Source: Amphritea opalescens
Lineage (GTDB): Bacteria; Pseudomonadota; Gammaproteobacteria; Pseudomonadales; Balneatricaceae
Assembly (NCBI RefSeq): GCF_003957515.1
Contig: NZ_RQXW01000018.1
Location: 1-64,000 of the forward strand
Length of the DNA stretch: 64,000 bases
Direction of reading: 5' to 3'
Every line of letters starts with the position of its first letter. Positions within the stretch are counted from its first letter, which is position 1. Position numbers and translations under genes: made by a program. Below, piece by piece: positions 26,463 to 34,402 of this stretch. The notes below the pieces were generated by a model, which saw only the letters and a list, made by a program, of their open reading frames with translations, did no database searches and was not told the origin of the DNA.

Positions 26463-26585
26463 ATATGAAGTAGAGTTCATATATTGCTGTCTGGTGTCTG
26501 AAAAGCTTTATTTATGTGCTTTATAGTAACGTTTAAAGTAGCATTAGTTGCTCCTCTACGAAATATGAAATATTGTGCATATGAA
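26463..26585. promoter_or_regulatory. ATATGAA repeat cluster, candidate operator of the fds operon
   Basis: A perfect dyad ATATGAA-N6-TTCATAT lies at 26463-26482, 20 bases upstream of fdsG. Two more direct copies of ATATGAA lie at 26563-26569 and 26579-26585, the last overlapping the start codon of the divergent regulator gene. The arrangement suits an autoregulated repressor or activator of ModE-like wing-HTH type that also controls fds. Binding is inferred from position and symmetry. Confidence 0.55.
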
Positions 26586-27654
26586 GCGAATTCAGGTTGT
26601 CCCTAGCTGGTCATTCCGCGATTCTGGTGGTAACCAGTTGAATCCCCAGTTATTTTCATTGTTGGGTGCCATACATGAAACCGGTAAGCTCACCGAAGCC
26701 ACTAAAAAAATAGGCATCTCCTATCGGCATGGCTGGAATCTACTGAATACCTGGGCGGCCTTTTTTGGGCTGCCGCTGGTGGATATGCAAAAAGGTAAGG
26801 GGGCAACGTTGTCGGCCTTAGGGGAAAAATTGCTCTGGGCTGAACAGCGGGTATTGGCGCGGTTGGAACCACAGTTAGATAGCCTAGCGTCCGAGCTTAA
26901 TTTAGAAATCCATCGAGCTCTCGAAGGGGTCAATCCGCTACTACGGTTACATGCCAGTTATGGTTATGCGGTGGCTTTATTACCAGATTTTAGCAGTGAT
27001 ATTCAGTTGGACCTTCAATATAAAAGTGCAGAAGACACCTTAGCGTCGCTGAATAGGGGTGTCTGTGATGTCGCAGGTTTTCATGTGCCTGCTAACGGCC
27101 GTGCTGGTGGTATGAGTGACGTCCTTTACGAAACCTATAGCCGTCACCTGAAACCGCGGGTGCATAAAATTGTTAAATTTATCACTCGCCAGCAGGGGCT
27201 AATGGTCAAGCCTGGTAACCCTGAACAGATTGCAGGGCTGAAGGATCTGGTGCGTAACGACGTTAAGTTTATCAACCGTCAGAAAGACTCTGGCACTCGG
27301 GCATTACTGGATGAGTTATTAATCCGCGAGGGGGTAAACAGCAAACGGATCAACGGTTTTGCCGATGAAGAGTTCACCCATTCAGCGGTGGCGGCTTTTG
27401 TTGGTGCGGGGATGGCGGATGTCGGCATGGGCGTGAAGGCCGCGGCGAGTCAGTTTGGACTCGATTTTATACCGTTATCTTCTGAGTATTATCTGTTTGT
27501 CTGCCACCATAAAACCCTTAAGCAGGAAGCGATGCAGCGGTTGTTAGCCAGTATCCGTAGCGAAAGTTTTCAGGCTGCGGTGCAGCAGTTGCCCGGTTAT
27601 TCACCGGATGATTGCGGTGAGATCGTCTCGATCGATTCAGTTTTTACAGGGTAA
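26581..27654 (+). CDS. ModE-type HTH / PBP-domain regulator divergent from fds
   Basis: This protein of about 357 residues has an N-terminal LysR/ModE-like winged helix (about 12-75; LFSLLGAIHETGKLTEATKKIGISYRHGW in the recognition region, with the Y-x2-GW typical of ModE rather than LysR). A C-terminal periplasmic-binding-protein-like domain (about 115-340) resembles molybdate/tungstate or cofactor-binding PBP domains. It is probably the transcriptional regulator of the fds operon, responding to formate or to oxyanion or cofactor supply. I take the ATG at 26581; a GTG two codons earlier is also possible. Neither has a strong ribosome site, so weak translation or leaderless expression is possible. 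Confidence 0.78.
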   Translation: MKRIQVVPSWSFRDSGGNQLNPQLFSLLGAIHETGKLTEATKKIGISYRHGWNLLNTWAAFFGLPLVDMQKGKGATLSALGEKLLWAEQRVLARLEPQLDSLASELNLEIHRALEGVNPLLRLHASYGYAVALLPDFSSDIQLDLQYKSAEDTLASLNRGVCDVAGFHVPANGRAGGMSDVLYETYSRHLKPRVHKIVKFITRQQGLMVKPGNPEQIAGLKDLVRNDVKFINRQKDSGTRALLDELLIREGVNSKRINGFADEEFTHSAVAAFVGAGMADVGMGVKAAASQFGLDFIPLSSEYYLFVCHHKTLKQEAMQRLLASIRSESFQAAVQQLPGYSPDDCGEIVSIDSVFTG

Positions 27655-27702
27655 ATACTATTGTTGGGTGCCAGTATCCCCCGTATTATTCGTAACAATA
27701 TC

Positions 27703-27770
27703 TGTGCCGTTCGCGGGCTCACCACACCCTACAGAAGTCGATTCGGGTGTGGTGAAGAATGAACCGCACC
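27703..27770. repeat. Degenerate copy of the dispersed inverted-repeat element
   Basis: A reverse-type half-unit (GTGCCGTTCGCGGGCTCACC..., 27703-27733) is followed by a forward-type half-unit ending GAACCGCACC (27745-27770). Like the large array, it lies between converging genes. Confidence 0.7.
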
Positions 27771-27795
27771 GTGGGTGTCGCGTATCATGCCATCA

Positions 27796-27835
27796 CTAGG
27801 GGGCCAACTCTTATCGTCGCGAGAGGTGGCCCCTA
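27796..27835. other. GC-rich hairpin between converging genes
   Basis: CTAGGGGGCCAACTC at 27796-27810 is nearly complementary to GAGAGGTGGCCCCTAG at 27820-27835, with one mismatch and a bulge. There is no U-tract, so it is not a textbook terminator, but it sits where both converging transcripts (regulator gene and gcvT-like gene) must end. Confidence 0.5.
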
Positions 27836-27846
27836 GAGTTCATGAC

Positions 27847-28977
27847 TCAACCCTTAGCGGTACGTTTTTTCTTATCGGGATCGTCAAAGGGTAATGAATG
27901 AGCAATCGCCGAAACACTCAAGCTGCCTTTCACTTCCAGCGGTGCACCTTGCACGGCATAATCGGGATCAAAGCGTACCAGCGCCATCGATTTTTGGGTC
28001 AAGCGAGAATACATGGCGCAGGTGATGATACCGACTTGCTTGCCGTCGGCCCATAAGGTGTCACCTTCCTGTGCGGCTTGATCACCTTCTAGCAGGGCCC
28101 CAAAAATCTTGAAGCGTTCTTTGTCTTTCAATCTAAAGTGCTCATTGGCGCCGCGGAAGTCGGTTTTGTCTTTAGAGACGGTAAAGTCTAAGCCAAGCTC
28201 CCACAGGGTATCGCCTGCAGCTTCATCGGCAAAAGGATACATCTCTGAATTATCATAAGGATAAAACAGCAGATAACTCTCAACACGCAGCATATCGAGG
28301 GCGGTAAAGGCGCAAGGAATGATGCCTTGTGGTGCACCCAGTTCAAGAATGGTGTCCCAGATAGTTGGTGCATCGGCCGCTTTACAGAAAATCTCATAGC
28401 CTCTTTCGCCGGTATAACCGGTGCGGGAGATCATCACCGGTAGACCAAATAGACGGGTCTGCATATGGTGGAAATAAGGTAGTTCACGTATGCCTGGAAC
28501 ATGTTCCGCTAGAAAATCGACGGCGATAGGGCCTTGCAGCGATAGATCATGTAGATCGTCATCAAACAGCACGGTCGCTTGACGGCCTTGTGAAGCGCGA
28601 ACCAGCATTTCATAACCGTTACCTGCACCAAACACCACCATGAAAGCATTTGGACCGGTACGGTAGATGACGCAATCATCCACAAACTTGCCGGATTCAT
28701 TCAGAATCGTGGCATAGACAGATTTGCCGGGATACAGTTTGGTGATATCACGGGTGCAAACATACTCCAGTAGGCTTTCGGCATGGGGGCCAACGAAGTG
28801 TACTTTTTTTAAGCCTGATACATCCATCAAGCCCGCTTTGGTGCGGATCGCTTCATGAGCTAGCGATAAATCGCTATCGTAACTCCAAGCTGTACCCATA
28901 CCGTTCCAATCTTCTAATTTTGAACCGAGTGCACGATGCCTCTCAGCAAGTGCAGAATGTCGCCACGAATTTGCCAT
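27847..28977 (-). CDS. GcvT-family folate-dependent methyltransferase
   Basis: This 376-residue protein has the aminomethyltransferase (GcvT / DmdA-like) fold. An N-terminal DVSGLKKVHFVGP segment and the folate-site Asp100-Asp101 in FVDDCVIYR, the RTGYTGERGYEIF segment and a C-terminal barrel domain are visible. Related enzymes move methyl or methylene groups from glycine-cleavage intermediates, DMSP, sarcosine or dimethylglycine onto tetrahydrofolate. It lacks a glycine-cleavage operon context (no gcvH or gcvP nearby), so it is likely a stand-alone demethylase for an osmolyte, next to C1-oxidising genes. The exact substrate cannot be read from the sequence. A good AAGGGA ribosome site precedes the ATG. 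Confidence 0.8.
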   Translation of the reverse strand: MANSWRHSALAERHRALGSKLEDWNGMGTAWSYDSDLSLAHEAIRTKAGLMDVSGLKKVHFVGPHAESLLEYVCTRDITKLYPGKSVYATILNESGKFVDDCVIYRTGPNAFMVVFGAGNGYEMLVRASQGRQATVLFDDDLHDLSLQGPIAVDFLAEHVPGIRELPYFHHMQTRLFGLPVMISRTGYTGERGYEIFCKAADAPTIWDTILELGAPQGIIPCAFTALDMLRVESYLLFYPYDNSEMYPFADEAAGDTLWELGLDFTVSKDKTDFRGANEHFRLKDKERFKIFGALLEGDQAAQEGDTLWADGKQVGIITCAMYSRLTQKSMALVRFDPDYAVQGAPLEVKGSLSVSAIAHSLPFDDPDKKKRTAKG

Positions 28978-29474
28978 GTTGCGTTCCCTTTTATCTGTGT
29001 ATAAAAAAACTACTAGGAAATAATATTTCCTCTCAGGAATAGCAATTAATATGCCAGCCCCTCAAAACGTCGTGCCAATCTCTAGAAAAATGACGTTATT
29101 CGCGGTCGCTGTTGAGAGTGTAAGAAGGGCTTAGAGGATAATTCGTTGCCATCGAGAGGTTTTGAATTCTGTATCGCTAAAATAAAGGGGAACCGTTATG
29201 AGAGCGGCGGTTGAGCTTAGTTTCCCTGATATGCGATGCTGTATATTGTTTGCTCAAATAGGGGCTGAATGAGCGACATCAGCATTTTGTTGAGATGAGT
29301 TCTGTCGTGGTATTTAAGTGTCACTTACGATGATGGCTTTAGCCGCTGGCATAAAGTATGCAACCTCTAATGGTTAGGTGTTATCGTACAGATCAGCGTT
29401 CTCTAGCTTTTATATGGTGCAATGCGTGCACTCTTTGTTCTTTTATGCACTAGCTTTGTGCGCATTGGTGGGTT
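28978..29474. other. Gene-free region between the gcvT-like gene and the hybrid kinase
   Basis: This stretch of about 500 bp holds divergent promoters. The only structure I see is a short dyad AGGAAATAATATTTCCT at 29015-29031, 38-54 bases upstream of the gcvT-like ATG, which could be an operator. I looked for a glycine riboswitch and did not see one. No small gene is supported. Confidence 0.5.
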
Positions 29475-32400
29475 ATGTCAGGGTTCCAGAAAATCCTTAA
29501 AGTAAGACGTCACTACAATAAGTGGGTGGCGGATCAGACGCTGGAAGACTACGCGTTACGTTTCACCGCACGCAAGGGGCGGCACATGAGTATCTCCCGA
29601 GTGGGTAAAACGGCACTGGGAGCCGCATCGTTTTTAGCGTTAGAGGGGTTGGCCGCCGCGGTGACCCTGAGTTATGGCTTTACCAATACCGTGATGGCGA
29701 TGGTGGCGGTGTGTGTGGTGTTGTTTATTACCGGTTTTCCGATCGTGTATTACTCGGCCAAGCATGGCTTAGATATCGATCTACTCACACGGGGCGGTGG
29801 CTTTGGCTATCTCGGTTCCACTCTAACGTCACTCATCTATGCCTCCTTTACCTTTATCTTTTTTGCCATCGAGGCGGCGATTCTAGCCTCGGCCCTGAAA
29901 GCCTTATTTGGTATTCCCCTCGCCCTGGGTTATCTCTTTTGTGCCGTGGCGGTGATTCCGATTGTGACCCACGGTATCACCGCGATCAGCCGGTTTCAGG
30001 TGCGCACTCATAATCTCTGGGTGGGGCTGCAGTTGGCGGCCATCGTTGCCGTGCTGTGGTATGAGTTTGATAGCCTTGAAGGCTGGACCGAGTTCAGCCC
30101 AGGGATGGGGGCCACGGCTAGCGGTGAGTTTGACATCATTATGTTTGGCGCGGCGGTGTCGGTGTTTTTTGCCCTGTTTGCACAGATAGGTGAGCAGGTG
30201 GACTATCTGCGCTTCATGCCGGAAAAAACCGAGGAAAATAAGCGGCAGTGGTGGTTTTGGTTGATTATTGCCGGCCCTGGTTGGGTGTTCACCGGACTGA
30301 TCAAGATGCTATTAGGATCGTTTCTGGCCTATCTGGCGATTACCCAAGGGATGAGTGTCGTTGAAGCCTCTGATCCTACCTATATGTATCAGCGGGTGTT
30401 TCAGTTGATGACCGGTTCACCGGAGATCGCATTACTGCTGGCCGCCCTGATGGTGGTGGTGTGTCAGATGAAAATCAATGTGACCAACGCTTATGCTGGC
30501 TCGATTGCGTGGTCGAACTTCTTTTCACGGTTAACCCATAGCCACCCAGGGCGGGTTGTCTGGCTGGTGTTTAATGTCACCATCGCGCTGATCTTGATGG
30601 AGTTGGGTATCTATCAGGCGCTGGAAGCTATTCTCGGTATCTTCGCCATTATCGCGATCAGTTGGTTGGCATCACTGTCGGCGGATCTGTTGATCAATAA
30701 ACCGCTGGGGTTAAGCCCGCCGGGAATCGAGTTTAAGCGTGGCCACCTGTACGACATTAATCCCGTAGGGATGGGGTCGATGATTATCTCGACGACCCTC
30801 GGGATGCTGAGTTACTTAGGGTTATTTGGTGAAGAAGCCCGCAATCTCTGTCACTTTGTCAGCCTAATCAGTTGTTTTGTCTGTGTGCCTCTGATCGCTT
30901 GGCTAACGGGTGGACGTTACTATATCGCACGACCTAGTGACGATCTGAAACAGTTCATTCGCTTAGAGTCGATCTCGGGGGATAGTCGGCAGGTGAGTAT
31001 TGTCACCTGTGGTATCTGTGAAAATGACTTTGAGCGGGAGGATATGAGTTTTTGTCCGGCCTATGATTTGCCGATCTGTTCACTCTGCTGTTCGTTGGAT
31101 GTGCGTTGCTTAGATAGCTGTAAACCAAAGGCGCGACTGTCACGACAGATACTCGAATTTTTACACCTGCTGTTACCCCGTCGAGCGGTGAAGTGGGTGA
31201 GTTCCCGTTTAGGCAAGTTTGTGGCGCTGTTGCTGGTGGTCAATCTTGTGTTCGGTGCATTGCTGGCGGTTATCTATCGACAACTAGCACCGGAGACCCC
31301 AGAGGAAACAGCCCTAGTGCTGCAGACGATCTGGACACTGTTTTTCACCCTCTTTATCGCGTCAGGTGTGGTGACTTGGTTGTTTTTGTTAACCCATGAA
31401 AGCCGTTTGGTGGCACAGCAAGAATCGAATCGCCAGACCATGAAACTCACCCGCGAGATCGAAGCCCATGAGCAAACCGATCTCGAACTGCAGCAGGCTA
31501 AAGAGTTAGCCGAGCGGGCTAATGCGGCGAAAAGCCGTTACCTCTCGGGGATCAGTCATGAGTTACGCACGCCATTACAGTCGATATTGGGTTATGCACA
31601 GTTATTACGCGAACGTTCAGAACTGCCGGCGGATCAGCAGCGGGGCTTGGATATTATCCACCGTAGTGGCCTTTATCTGACTGATCTGATTGAGGGTTTA
31701 CTGGATATCTCTAAGATTGAAGCGGGCCGTTTAGATCTGCATCGCAATCAGGTTAATCTGCCGGAGTTGATTGAGCAACTTGCCGAGATGTTTCGCATGC
31801 AGGCACTGCAGAAAGGTATCGCGTTTAACTGCCATATCGCGACACCGTTGCCGCAGCGGATTGTTACCGATGAAAAACGGCTACGTCAGATTCTGATTAA
31901 CCTGCTGTCGAATGCGGTGAAATATACACCGAATGGGCGGGTCGATTTTGATATTCGTTACCGTAATCAGGTGGCGGAGTTTGCGATTCGTGATACCGGC
32001 CCAGGCATCGATGAGTACCAGTTGCAGCGAATTTTTGCGCCGTTTGAACGTATCCGCAACCGAGACACGGCGCATCTTCCGGGTACTGGGCTGGGGCTTA
32101 CCATCGTCAAACTGCTGACCGAAATCATGGGCGGTGACCTACAGGTGGAGAGCGATCCGGGGCAGGGCAGCTGTTTTCGGGTGTCGATGATGTTGCCTTG
32201 GGTGAGTAGCGAAGCGCTGACGCCGGTGCTGCAAGAGCAGCGTATTATTGGTTATGAAGGTTATCAGCAAACACTTTGCTTGGTCGATGATGATCCGGTG
32301 TTACGTGGTTTGTTGGCGGATATTCTGATGCCGTTGGGGTTCAATATTATCGAGGCCCAAGATGCGGATGCCTGTCTATCACTGTTGCAACAGAGTGAGC

Positions 32401-32915
32401 CGAATCTATTCTTACTGGATATTTCGATGCCGGGTATGTCGGGGTTACAGTTGGCCAGTATCCTGCGACAGCGTAAAGTGCCGGGTAAGATTGTGATGTT
32501 ATCGGCCGATGCCCGAGAGTTATCCGCTGAAGATGAAGGGCATGGTAGCTATGATGATTATCTGGTTAAACCGGTGGCGAATCATCAACTGCTCGAAGCC
32601 TTGGGTCGGCAGCTAGAGTTGAAATGGATCTATCGGGGTGAATCTGAACCACAACCTAAGGCTGACACGGTGGCCACTGAATCGGCGGTCAGTGCGATAG
32701 ATCATAGTATTGTGATCATGCAGCCGGATCACCCCTTAATACTGGAATTAAAAAACTGCGCCGAACTTGGTTATCGTAAAGGGGTGATACAGTGTCTTAA
32801 CGAGATCGAAGGGTTGGACATTCTATCGCTAGGGGCGCTGAATCATCTGCGGCAACTGAGTGATAACTTCCTGTTTGATAAACTTGTCAGCTGTTTGGAG
32901 ACTCAGAATCAATGA
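29475..32915 (+). CDS. Hybrid histidine kinase with NCS1-transporter-like sensor domain
   Basis: This 1146-residue protein begins with about 12 membrane segments (about 50-500) resembling NCS1 cytosine/allantoin/hydantoin permeases. A cysteine-rich cytosolic block follows (Cys512, 515, 527, 535, 538, 539, 545, 549), then another membrane pair (about 575-640), a coiled-coil helix, and HisKA with phospho-accepting His695 in ISHELRTPL. HATPase (N-box near 799-815) and a receiver domain with DDD at 938-940, phosphorylatable Asp982 and Lys1032 complete it. About 80 further residues may form an HPt-like or coupling tail. It sits directly upstream of a response regulator and the urea genes, so it may sense urea, a nitrogenous nucleobase derivative or transport flux. 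Confidence 0.85.
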   Translation: MSGFQKILKVRRHYNKWVADQTLEDYALRFTARKGRHMSISRVGKTALGAASFLALEGLAAAVTLSYGFTNTVMAMVAVCVVLFITGFPIVYYSAKHGLDIDLLTRGGGFGYLGSTLTSLIYASFTFIFFAIEAAILASALKALFGIPLALGYLFCAVAVIPIVTHGITAISRFQVRTHNLWVGLQLAAIVAVLWYEFDSLEGWTEFSPGMGATASGEFDIIMFGAAVSVFFALFAQIGEQVDYLRFMPEKTEENKRQWWFWLIIAGPGWVFTGLIKMLLGSFLAYLAITQGMSVVEASDPTYMYQRVFQLMTGSPEIALLLAALMVVVCQMKINVTNAYAGSIAWSNFFSRLTHSHPGRVVWLVFNVTIALILMELGIYQALEAILGIFAIIAISWLASLSADLLINKPLGLSPPGIEFKRGHLYDINPVGMGSMIISTTLGMLSYLGLFGEEARNLCHFVSLISCFVCVPLIAWLTGGRYYIARPSDDLKQFIRLESISGDSRQVSIVTCGICENDFEREDMSFCPAYDLPICSLCCSLDVRCLDSCKPKARLSRQILEFLHLLLPRRAVKWVSSRLGKFVALLLVVNLVFGALLAVIYRQLAPETPEETALVLQTIWTLFFTLFIASGVVTWLFLLTHESRLVAQQESNRQTMKLTREIEAHEQTDLELQQAKELAERANAAKSRYLSGISHELRTPLQSILGYAQLLRERSELPADQQRGLDIIHRSGLYLTDLIEGLLDISKIEAGRLDLHRNQVNLPELIEQLAEMFRMQALQKGIAFNCHIATPLPQRIVTDEKRLRQILINLLSNAVKYTPNGRVDFDIRYRNQVAEFAIRDTGPGIDEYQLQRIFAPFERIRNRDTAHLPGTGLGLTIVKLLTEIMGGDLQVESDPGQGSCFRVSMMLPWVSSEALTPVLQEQRIIGYEGYQQTLCLVDDDPVLRGLLADILMPLGFNIIEAQDADACLSLLQQSEPNLFLLDISMPGMSGLQLASILRQRKVPGKIVMLSADARELSAEDEGHGSYDDYLVKPVANHQLLEALGRQLELKWIYRGESEPQPKADTVATESAVSAIDHSIVIMQPDHPLILELKNCAELGYRKGVIQCLNEIEGLDILSLGALNHLRQLSDNFLFDKLVSCLETQNQ

Positions 32916-33880
32916 AGATGAGTGACAAGGCGGGAGCTAGCGCCGCAGATAAACCTGATGACATAAACGGAGAAAAAGCATCCATGAGTAACGATGTGGT
33001 GTTAGTGGTGGATGATTCACCCAATGCGTTGAGCCTGATTAATGATGCACTGGAGGGGGCTGGGTTAGATATTTTAGTAGCCCTCGAAGGTCGGCAAGCG
33101 CTCACCATCTGTAAACGAATTCGCCCCGATATTATTTTGATGGATGCGGTGATGCCGGTGATGGATGGTTTTGAAACCTGTCGGCAGCTGAAGGCTGATC
33201 CTGATTTGGCGACCATCCCGGTGGTCTTCATGACGGGCCTGACCGATACCGATGATATTGTCCGCGGCCTAGATAGCGGTGGCGTCGACTATCTCACCAA
33301 ACCGATCAGCCCCAATGAACTGTTAGCTCGCATTCGGGTGCACTTAGGTAATGCTCGCCAGACCAGCAGTGTCCACAGTGCCTTGGATAGCACAGGTCAG
33401 CACCTGCTCACCGTCGGTGATGGTCAGATTCGCTGGGCAACCCCCAGAGCCTATTCACTGCTGCATCGGGCAGAAGTGACGGAAGCGGTTCAGGCGGCGT
33501 GTTTGCTGCCTCAGATTAACAACTGGCTGGATCATAACCCCGTAGAGCAGGAACGCATGAAGTTGCGTGATTTAGACTACCCCTTAACGCTCAAGTTGAT
33601 TGGTTACCAAAGTAGCGGTGAAGTGTTGATGCAGCTAATCGACGGGCGCAAGCCCACGGGCGCCGATCTGTTAAAGCAAGAGCTTGAACTGACCGAGCGG
33701 GAAGCGGAAGTGCTTTTCTGGTTAGCAAACGGTAAAACCAATCGCGAGATCGCCGAGATTCTTGAGATCAGACCGCGCACGATTAATAAGCACCTAGAAC
33801 AGATATTCCCTAAGCTAGGTGTTGAAAACCGTACCGCCGCGGCGGGAGTGGCGTTGCGGTTGATTGCGAGTCATGAATGA
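32912..33880 (+). CDS. LuxR-family response regulator
   Basis: This 322-residue protein has a receiver domain (about 27-145) with acidic pocket Asp34-Asp35, phosphorylation site Asp78 in ILMDAVMP and the lysine of YLTKP. A C-terminal LuxR/NarL-type helix-turn-helix follows (about 255-320; LTEREAEVLFWLANGKTNREI). The start overlaps the kinase stop by 4 bp, so the two are made together and form a two-component pair. An internal ATG at 32984 is an alternative start with its own GGAG. The likely targets are the urea genes that follow; the palindrome and direct repeats upstream of urtA are candidate sites. Confidence 0.85.
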   Translation: MKMSDKAGASAADKPDDINGEKASMSNDVVLVVDDSPNALSLINDALEGAGLDILVALEGRQALTICKRIRPDIILMDAVMPVMDGFETCRQLKADPDLATIPVVFMTGLTDTDDIVRGLDSGGVDYLTKPISPNELLARIRVHLGNARQTSSVHSALDSTGQHLLTVGDGQIRWATPRAYSLLHRAEVTEAVQAACLLPQINNWLDHNPVEQERMKLRDLDYPLTLKLIGYQSSGEVLMQLIDGRKPTGADLLKQELELTEREAEVLFWLANGKTNREIAEILEIRPRTINKHLEQIFPKLGVENRTAAAGVALRLIASHE

Positions 33881-34102
33881 GAGCCGTGGCTCAACATTAA
33901 CCTTGGTGTTGCTGCATCGACGTTAAACCGTGTCGTTAAAGGTAAGAGTGCTGTCACGCCGGAAATGGCGTTACGGTTATCTAAGGTGCTGGGTAGAACC
34001 CCTGAAAGCTGGCTCAGTATGCAAAACAACTTTGAACTTTCACACGCGAAGCAAAACGTCAATTTAGATAATGTTCAGCCTTTAGATCTAGATGCTGCGT
34101 AA
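33881..34102 (+). pseudogene. Truncated HigA/VapI-type antitoxin remnant
   Basis: Immediately after the response-regulator stop, in the same frame, 73 codons without a start code for the C-terminal part of a HigA-family antitoxin: STLNRVVKGKSAVTPEMALRL then GRTPESWLSMQNNFEL. The normal N-terminal portion of the HTH is missing and a few residues before STLNR appear deleted. No higB toxin is present. The abutting frame suggests that a past insertion or deletion joined it to the regulator gene. Confidence 0.75.
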
Positions 34103-34402
34103 TAAGATATGTCGGTTAGTGGTGTAAGCCCTCAGCGCATTAATTTTCAACGTCCTATCTATAGTGCTTAGCTTTGTTTTTTCTAACAAGCGAAACCAAG
34201 AGCAACTACCCACAAACGATGAATTCAGCCTTATACGTCATTTGACGTATAGGCGTGCGTCAAATGACATATAGGGGTGCGTCAATCACCCTATACCTAA
34301 TTCCCCCGTAATTCCCAATAATGGTTCCGTGGCTTCAAACATGCTCGGAGCTTGAGTTTAGCTCGGCAATAAGAATGACAACTCTCAAGAAGGGAAATAG
34401 AT
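34103..34402. promoter_or_regulatory. Leader of the urea operon
   Basis: This 300-bp stretch between the antitoxin remnant and urtA must contain the main promoter of the urea genes. It holds the palindrome and direct repeats listed separately. A weak sigma-54-like pair lies at 34330-34345 (TGGC-N8-TGCT; GG and GC separated by 10 bases), with imperfect flanking bases. AAGAAGGG about 10 bases before the urtA ATG is the ribosome site. Confidence 0.55.
34232..34285. promoter_or_regulatory. Palindrome and phased direct repeats upstream of urtA
   Basis: TATACGTCATTTGACGTATA at 34232-34251 is a perfect dyad with a 2-base centre. It runs into two near-identical 16-mers, TATAGGCGTGCGTCAA at 34248-34263 and TATAGGGGTGCGTCAA at 34270-34285, starting 22 bp apart (about two helical turns). 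The cluster ends 117 bases before the urtA ATG and looks like a multi-site operator. Confidence 0.6.

Noticed and set aside
28978-29474. Glycine riboswitch before the gcvT-like gene
   Set aside because: I could not find the conserved riboswitch core or paired helices; only a short dyad is present.
32887-33231. Minus-strand frame opposite the response regulator
   Set aside because: It is a shadow of the plus-strand receiver domain with implausible composition.
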